Below, piece after piece: positions 59,721 through 64,000 of a DNA stretch of 64,000 nt (the stretch's first letter is position 1; each line of letters starts with the position of its first letter). The notes under the pieces are model-generated. The model had not been told where the DNA came from. It made no database searches and saw only the letters and a list, made by a program, of their open reading frames with translations. Made by a program: the position numbers and the translations under genes. The DNA is from an uncultured Sphingorhabdus sp. (GTDB lineage: Bacteria > Pseudomonadota > Alphaproteobacteria > Sphingomonadales > Sphingomonadaceae). The stretch spans positions 22,567-86,566 of the forward strand of contig CALMYW010000106.1 in the NCBI GenBank assembly GCA_937873665.1. Reading direction: 5' to 3'.

Positions 59721-60723
59721 AATCGTCGCCCTTGCCGCCGAGCAAGATCTCTCCGGAAGCCGCCATGGCCCGCGCAACCGCGACGATTGCCTTGCGTGCG
59801 GCGTCGACCTCTTCGCGCTTGACGGGAGCCATTTCGGCCAGCTCGTCGCGGATCATATCGGCGGCGCGTGCAGACATGGTGGCGAGGAAGCGGTCGGCGA
59901 GCGCGCCCCCGGCCCCCTTGAGCGCCAGCGCCAATGTCGCCGCTTCGACCCCGCGCAGCACAGCACCCAGCGACTTGGCGTCGAGCTGGTTCAGATCTTC
60001 GAACACGAACATTTCGTCTTCGATGGCGGCTGCGAGCAGCTTATCCTTCTTGCGCATTGCTTTGAGCAGCTCTTCTCCTGCTGTGCGAGGGAGGCTGTTG
60101 ACGATTTTGGCTACGTCGCTTTGCCCGCCAATTTCCAGCGTTACCGCTTTGGCTGATGCCGCTTCGGCTTCGGCCAGGATTGCCTCAAGATCGTCGATCG
60201 CCTCGGTATGCACCGGCCCCAGCCGCGCCGCACGCCACAAAAGATCGGCTTGTCGCTCACCCGAAAAGCCGGCCAGCACAGCGGCAGCAATGTCCGGTGC
60301 GAGCATCGAAAGGAGGACAGCACCAACTTGCGGATGTTCGGCATCAATGACATCGGCGATGGTTTCGGTTTCCATCCAGCGCAGTCTTTCGAGCGCATCG
60401 CGCTGCGGTTGTGGCGCGATCGAAGACAGCAAGGAGCCTGCCCGATTATCCCCCAATGCGTCGGTCATCACATTGCGGATCTTGCGGTTTGCGCCGGGGG
60501 TTAGAGCCGAAACTTCCCGGCTGCCCGAAACGAAACGGCCCAATGCCAAATCGACCTTGTTCTCGTCCGCTTCGGCTGCGCCGAACATCTCACTGCCCAA
60601 TTGGCGCACTTCATCGGGATCCAGATGGCGCAACACATCCGCGGCCTCTTTTTCTTCAAGAAGCAGCATTAGAATTGCGGCCGCCGAAGCCCCTCCGATC
60701 TGCGGTTCGCCATCAGCTTCCAC
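59713..60723 (-). CDS. fliG: Flagellar motor switch protein FliG
   Basis: A 336-residue rotor protein. The N-terminal FliF-binding domain includes AAAILMLLLEEKEAADVLRHLDPDEVRQLGSEM. The middle domain holds the EHPQVGAVLLSMLAPDIAAAVLAGF motif (EHPQ). The C-terminal torque helix region is FVFEDLNQLDAKSLGAVLRGVEAATLALALKGAGGALADRFLATMSARAADMIRDEL, facing MotA. It overlaps fliF by 11 bases. Confidence 0.97.
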   Translation of the reverse strand: MEADGEPQIGGASAAAILMLLLEEKEAADVLRHLDPDEVRQLGSEMFGAAEADENKVDLALGRFVSGSREVSALTPGANRKIRNVMTDALGDNRAGSLLSSIAPQPQRDALERLRWMETETIADVIDAEHPQVGAVLLSMLAPDIAAAVLAGFSGERQADLLWRAARLGPVHTEAIDDLEAILAEAEAASAKAVTLEIGGQSDVAKIVNSLPRTAGEELLKAMRKKDKLLAAAIEDEMFVFEDLNQLDAKSLGAVLRGVEAATLALALKGAGGALADRFLATMSARAADMIRDELAEMAPVKREEVDAARKAIVAVARAMAASGEILLGGKGDDYV

Positions 60724-62371
60724 GACCGCGCTCCTGCATCAGGTGGCGCACGATATGCGCGGCACGTTCGGGGTCTTGCTGGACAAAGGCGCGCACCAGC
60801 TGAGCGCGTGCCTCATAACCGGGCGCCGCCTCAATCATCGCAAGTGTAATGTCTTGCCCGCCGGACCCGTCGGAGGCCTTGGCCTCGTTACCGGTTGCTT
60901 CCAGCAATTGGGTTTCGATCAGGGCAGCGCGTTCACCGGCCTCAGCGGCACGGCGTTTCATCGCTTTGCGCAAGGGCAATCCGACGACGAGAAATACCGC
61001 CAGTGCACCAACAACCGCACCGGCCTGACGCAGCAGCGGCCAGAACCAGGGCTCGTCCCACGGTGCAACTTCGGGCGCCGCTATTTCGGCAAAGGGTCGC
61101 GCGGAAATGGCGACCTGATCGCCCCGCTCTGCATTGAAGCCGACCGCGCCCTTCACCAGTCCATCAATCTTGGCGATTTCGGCTTCCGACAATGGCTTGC
61201 CTTTCTGCCGCAATACCACTGCGACCGACAGGCGCTTCAACTGCCCTTGCGGCTGGTGCGTGACCGAAATCTCCCGTCCCAGCGCAAAGCTGCGCGAGAA
61301 ATTCGCCTCGCTCGATCCTTGCGTCGCGGTTGACGTCGAAGGTTCAGCCGTGGGCGGCGTGGTGGACAGGCTGGTTGCGGGTGGTGGCTGGTTAGAGAGT
61401 GCGCCGGGAATACCTATGGCGGGGGTCGCCGCGCTGCTGTTGCGCGAATTGCTGCCTTCCTCGCGGGTGAGCGCGCGGCTGTCCTCGGGAAAATTCTCGC
61501 GCGTCGCCTGGCTTTCGCTGGCATCGACATCGGCGCTGACTTCAACCGAAAAGGCGTCGCGTCCCAATACCGGCGTGAGCAGGCTGATCACGGCTTCGCG
61601 ATACCGCGCCTCAATCCGGCCTTGCAGATCCAGCAGTGCGCTGTTGGCGCTTTCACCGCCGGATAATAGTGTGCCCGATTGGTCAATGACAGACACGTGC
61701 TCGGCCGACAGACCGGGCACCGATGAGGCGACCAGATGGCGGATCGCCCGAACCTGTGCTTCGCCAATTGAACGGCCCTGTTGCAGGGTCAGCAATACCG
61801 AAGCCGCAGCGGGTTTCTCCTCACGCACGAATACACTGGGCTCGGCGAGTGCAAGATGTACGCGCGCGATCTTGACAGAGTCGATCGCTTCGATTGTCCG
61901 CGCAAGGTCCGCCTCACGCGCGGCGCGCAGCGTTTCGCCCTCTATCGCGCGGCTCGCACCCATCGGCAGTGCGGCGAGCATGGCGTCGCCGCTAGGCTGT
62001 GCCTTGGGTAGACCCTGGCCAGCCAACATCATCTTTGCTTCGTGCAATTTGTCGGCATCGACCGACAGCGCACCGCTTGCAGGATCGAGGCTATAGCCAA
62101 TGCCCGATGCCTGAAGCGCTTCGGCGACAGCGGCCTTGTCGCCTTCCGCCAGCCCTGCATAAAGAGGGGTCTGGGCCGGGCTTTGCAGCGCCAGCCATGC
62201 GGCGGCGGAAAGGCCAAGCACCGCAGCGAGCGCAATGGCAGGCAAGGCTCGTGCGACCGCTGGCTGGCGCAGAAATGCGCGTGCGCCTCCCATGCGCCCG
62301 CCCCAAACCGAAGAAGCATTGGAGAGGAGAGGGGTCGGTGCTCCGGCCGGGATGATCTGTTGCTCGCTCAT
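60713..62371 (-). CDS. fliF: Flagellar MS-ring protein FliF
   Basis: A 552-residue inner-membrane ring protein: TM1 (AIALAAVLGLSAAAWLAL, about residues 45-65), ring-building motifs (TPLYAGLAEGDKAAVAEALQASGIGYSLD; ARVHLALAEPSVFVREEKPAAASVLLTLQQGR; VPGLSAEHVSVIDQSGTLLS), a Ser/Pro/Thr-rich stretch, then TM2 (LRQAGAVVGALAVFLVVGLPL) and the C-terminal FliG-binding tail. Base of the basal body. It begins 3 nt after fliE. Confidence 0.97.
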   Translation of the reverse strand: MSEQQIIPAGAPTPLLSNASSVWGGRMGGARAFLRQPAVARALPAIALAAVLGLSAAAWLALQSPAQTPLYAGLAEGDKAAVAEALQASGIGYSLDPASGALSVDADKLHEAKMMLAGQGLPKAQPSGDAMLAALPMGASRAIEGETLRAAREADLARTIEAIDSVKIARVHLALAEPSVFVREEKPAAASVLLTLQQGRSIGEAQVRAIRHLVASSVPGLSAEHVSVIDQSGTLLSGGESANSALLDLQGRIEARYREAVISLLTPVLGRDAFSVEVSADVDASESQATRENFPEDSRALTREEGSNSRNSSAATPAIGIPGALSNQPPPATSLSTTPPTAEPSTSTATQGSSEANFSRSFALGREISVTHQPQGQLKRLSVAVVLRQKGKPLSEAEIAKIDGLVKGAVGFNAERGDQVAISARPFAEIAAPEVAPWDEPWFWPLLRQAGAVVGALAVFLVVGLPLRKAMKRRAAEAGERAALIETQLLEATGNEAKASDGSGGQDITLAMIEAAPGYEARAQLVRAFVQQDPERAAHIVRHLMQERGRGS

Positions 62372-62374
62372 TGA

Positions 62375-62707
62375 TTAGACCGGCATGTTCATGATGTCGC
62401 GATAGGCGGAGAGCAGCTTGTTGCGGACCTGCAGCGTCGCTTCGAAACCGAGCGAGGCCTTTTGCCTTTCGACCATAACACTGACGATGTCGTGCGTTTC
62501 GCCACGCTCATAGGCTGCTGACAGGTCGGATGCCTTGGCCTGTTGCGTGTCGACCGCGCGTACGGCGTCGGACAATGTCTGCGTGAAAGACGACGCGCCT
62601 TCGGTTTGAGACGGGGCGTCCAGCCCTGCGGCGCGTTGTAGTGCCTGGTTCTGCGCGACGATGGCAGAGCGCATTTGCAGCAGGCGGTTTTGATCGATCG
62701 GGTTCAT
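62375..62707 (-). CDS. fliE: Flagellar hook-basal body adapter FliE
   Basis: A 110-residue protein linking MS ring and rod: SSFTQTLSDAVRAVDTQQAKASDLSAAYERGETHDIVSVMVERQKASLGFEATLQVRNKLLSAYRDIMNMPV is typical FliE. ATG 62707 follows the sigma54 promoter; the frame upstream contains the promoter and is untranslated. First gene of the fliE-to-flhB run of 15 genes. Confidence 0.95.
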   Translation of the reverse strand: MNPIDQNRLLQMRSAIVAQNQALQRAAGLDAPSQTEGASSFTQTLSDAVRAVDTQQAKASDLSAAYERGETHDIVSVMVERQKASLGFEATLQVRNKLLSAYRDIMNMPV

Positions 62708-62738
62708 TGTTAGTCCTGGTCTGGTTCCGCCTGACCAA

Positions 62739-62754
62739 AGCAATGCTTGTGCCA
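62739..62754 (-). promoter_or_regulatory. Sigma54 promoter of the fliE-flhB operon
   Basis: The minus strand reads TGGCACAAGCATTGCT, a sigma54 -24/-12 element. Initiation near 62728 leaves a leader of about 21 nt before fliE. Confidence 0.9.
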
Positions 62755-62842
62755 TCATCCATAAAAGCAATTTAAAACAACGGAATGTGGAGGAATCTAT
62801 ACCAACTGCCATCGTGGCTGACGGAAAATCGACATGCTCGAC

Positions 62843-62869
62843 TAAAACCTCACTGCCCCGCGCCGTTAC
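62843..62869 (+). promoter_or_regulatory. Sigma28 (FliA) promoter of flagellin gene fliC
   Basis: TAAA, exactly 15 nt, GCCGTTAC, about 60 nt before the fliC start codon. It agrees with the flgM element at seven of eight -10 positions. Confidence 0.8.
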
Positions 62870-62931
62870 AGCTTTCGTGGCCGCTCTGCCCAGAGCTGCA
62901 GTCCGGTCAGCTAATCCGGAAAGGAACCAAG

Positions 62932-63744
62932 ATGACTGTAATCAATACCAATGTCAGCGCGCTTCGGGCGCAGAACAGTTCGCGCGTTGCCGGCAACATG
63001 CTTGGCACTGCAATGGAGCGCCTATCGAGCGGCAAGCGCATCAACAGCGCAAAGGACGATGCCGCTGGCCTCGCCATCGCCACCCGCATGGATGCCAAGG
63101 TGCGCGGCCTCAATCAGGCGATCCGCAATGCCAATGACGGCATTTCGCTCGCGCAGACCGCCGAAGGCGCAATGGGCGAAATTTCGAATATCCTCGTCCG
63201 GATGCGTGAATTGTCGGTGCAGGCTGCCAACGGTACCACGGCCACATCGGACCGCGCCGCGATCCAGACCGAAGTGACTGCCTTGCTCGGCCAGATCGAC
63301 GATATTGCCGGTCGTACCGATTTTAACGGTACCAACCTGTTTAACGCCGCCGGTACGTTCAGCATCCAGACCGGCGTCGATACCGGCCAGACCGTATCGA
63401 TTGCCTTTGTGTCGATGAATGCGACGGGGCTGGGCGTAAACGGCGTTGATATGTCGACCACGGCAGGCGCCTCGACCTCGATGGCGGCGATCAGCACGGC
63501 GATTGACACTGTGGCAACCCAGCGAGCCAATCTGGGTGCGGTGCAGAACCGTCTCGACGCCACGGTCAACAATCTCACTTCGACCGCGACTAACCTGTCC
63601 GAATCGAAATCGCGCATTGCCGATGCCGATTTCTCGGCTGAATCGACCAAGCTGGCGGCAGCACAGATCCTTTCGCAGGCGTCTACCGCAATGCTGGCGC
63701 AGGCCAACCAGAGCCAGCAAGGCGTGCTCAACCTGCTCCGCTAA
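62932..63744 (+). CDS. fliC: Flagellin
   Basis: A 270-residue compact flagellin made almost entirely of D0/D1. The N-terminus [52 protein letters not shown] is followed by [34 protein letters not shown]. The C-terminus is [49 protein letters not shown]. The variable D2/D3 region is essentially absent, as in many alphaproteobacteria. The start has AAAGGA upstream. Two hairpins follow the gene. This is the only flagellin in the window. Confidence 0.97.
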   Translation: MTVINTNVSALRAQNSSRVAGNMLGTAMERLSSGKRINSAKDDAAGLAIATRMDAKVRGLNQAIRNANDGISLAQTAEGAMGEISNILVRMRELSVQAANGTTATSDRAAIQTEVTALLGQIDDIAGRTDFNGTNLFNAAGTFSIQTGVDTGQTVSIAFVSMNATGLGVNGVDMSTTAGASTSMAAISTAIDTVATQRANLGAVQNRLDATVNNLTSTATNLSESKSRIADADFSAESTKLAAAQILSQASTAMLAQANQSQQGVLNLLR

Positions 63745-63758
63745 TCATAGAGCCCACC

Positions 63759-63787
63759 GGGCTTCGCTGTCTGGTCCCGCGAAGCCC
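63759..63787 (+). terminator. Perfect hairpin downstream of fliC (first of two)
   Basis: GGGCTTCGC (63759-63767) pairs with GCGAAGCCC (63779-63787) over an 11-nt loop. No U tract follows, so it may protect the mRNA 3' end rather than terminate alone. Confidence 0.55.
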
Positions 63788-63794
63788 ACAAGCG

Positions 63795-63830
63795 ACACCC
63801 CGGCGGCGCGACCTGCCGGGGTGTTATTCT
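63795..63830 (+). terminator. Rho-independent terminator of fliC (second hairpin)
   Basis: ACACCCCGGC (63795-63804) pairs with GCCGGGGTGT (63815-63824), a 10-bp GC-rich stem followed by TATTCT. It lies about 50 nt after the fliC stop. Confidence 0.75.
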
Positions 63831-63923
63831 GTGCCCCAAGCCTGCAAACCGGCTATTGACCCTGCGGACGCGCATGCCTATAGGCCGCCTCCTGTCCAGC
63901 GCCCCGCGCGGACATGCAAGGTT

Positions 63924-64000
63924 GGCGGAGTAGCTCAGCTGGTTAGAGCGGCGGAATCATAATCCGTAGGTCGGGGGTTCAAGTCCCTCCTCCGCTACCA
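63924..64000 (+). tRNA. tRNA with CAU anticodon, probably elongator tRNA-Met
   Basis: A complete 77-nt cloverleaf with encoded CCA at the window edge: acceptor GGCGGAG/CTCCGCT, D arm TAGCTCAGCTGGTTAGA, anticodon loop ATCATAA (CAT at 63958-63960), T arm GGGGGTTCAAGTCCC. It lacks the C1-A72 mismatch and the GGG/CCC anticodon stem of initiator tRNA. A CAU tRNA can also be tRNA-Ile2 after lysidine modification; resemblance to alphaproteobacterial elongator Met favours Met. Confidence 0.88.

Noticed and set aside
59732..61333. 533-codon open frame on the plus strand opposite fliG and fliF
   Set aside because: It is the antisense of two well-supported genes, rich in Ser/Arg/Ala as expected for a GC-rich shadow, with no recognisable domain.
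63924..64000. CAU tRNA as initiator tRNA-fMet
   Set aside because: It lacks the unpaired first acceptor base pair and the three G:C pairs in the anticodon stem typical of initiators.

Overview
The window looks like chromosomal DNA of a flagellated alphaproteobacterium, most likely of the family Sphingomonadaceae (Sphingopyxis/Sphingorhabdus-like). The evidence is the high GC content, the order mutY / dciA - two DsbA-like genes - smc, a plant-type glutamate-cysteine ligase, a DUF1489 gene, an alphaproteobacterial PAS_5-type protein, a sphingomonad-style TonB-dependent receptor, and dispersed palindromic repeats of the kind common in this group. The genus is an inference; there is no rRNA here. 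I see no CRISPR array, insertion sequence, prophage or chemotaxis gene.

Layout. 1-20.5 kb is mixed housekeeping and cell-envelope content: a partial MFS transporter, tRNA-Trp, a TonB receptor, gshA, two related secreted DUF11-type proteins, rsmE, ubiA, an aldo/keto reductase, smc, two periplasmic DsbA-like proteins, dciA, mutY, a Tat-exported serine hydrolase, nudC and a FrnE-like protein. 20.6-36.8 kb is flagellar block 1: a sigma54 activator, motB, motA and flgL-K-J-I-H-G-F-E-D-C-B on the minus strand. Diverging from it on the plus strand are flgA, flgM, a flgN-like gene, a lytic transglycosylase, flhA and fliA. 36.9-49.6 kb is a second housekeeping stretch: a PAS protein, rlpA, aroC, fabI, a dnaJ-like gene, pdxH, a cation efflux gene, a PPIase, mgtE and a CPBP protease. 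49.6-63.7 kb is flagellar block 2: fliS-fliD, then flhB-fliR-Q-P-O-N-M-L-K-J-I-H-G-F-E on the minus strand, and flagellin fliC on the plus strand. A CAU-anticodon tRNA ends the window.

How the parts work together. Nearly the whole flagellum is encoded here, and the sequence itself shows a two-sigma hierarchy. Four near-identical sigma54 promoters (TGGCACR-N4-TTGCT) precede flgB, flgA, the transglycosylase-flhA-fliA run and fliE, and would be driven by the NtrC-type activator at 20.6 kb. Four sites of the form TAAA-N15-GCCGTTAN precede flgM, fliC, fliD-fliS and motA-motB (the last two with one mismatch each), fitting FliA (sigma28), itself encoded downstream of a sigma54 promoter and restrained by FlgM.

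Unusual points are palindromic repeats fused into the flgH 5' end and flgJ 3' end and lying in the motA leader, a very short FlgE and FlgD, a FliM without the usual CheY-binding N-terminus, and an apparently leaderless transglycosylase mRNA. I did not find a clearly new biological system. The most useful novelty is the promoter code readable from the sequence and the repeat invasion of flagellar genes. No intergenic stretch exceeds 300 bases.
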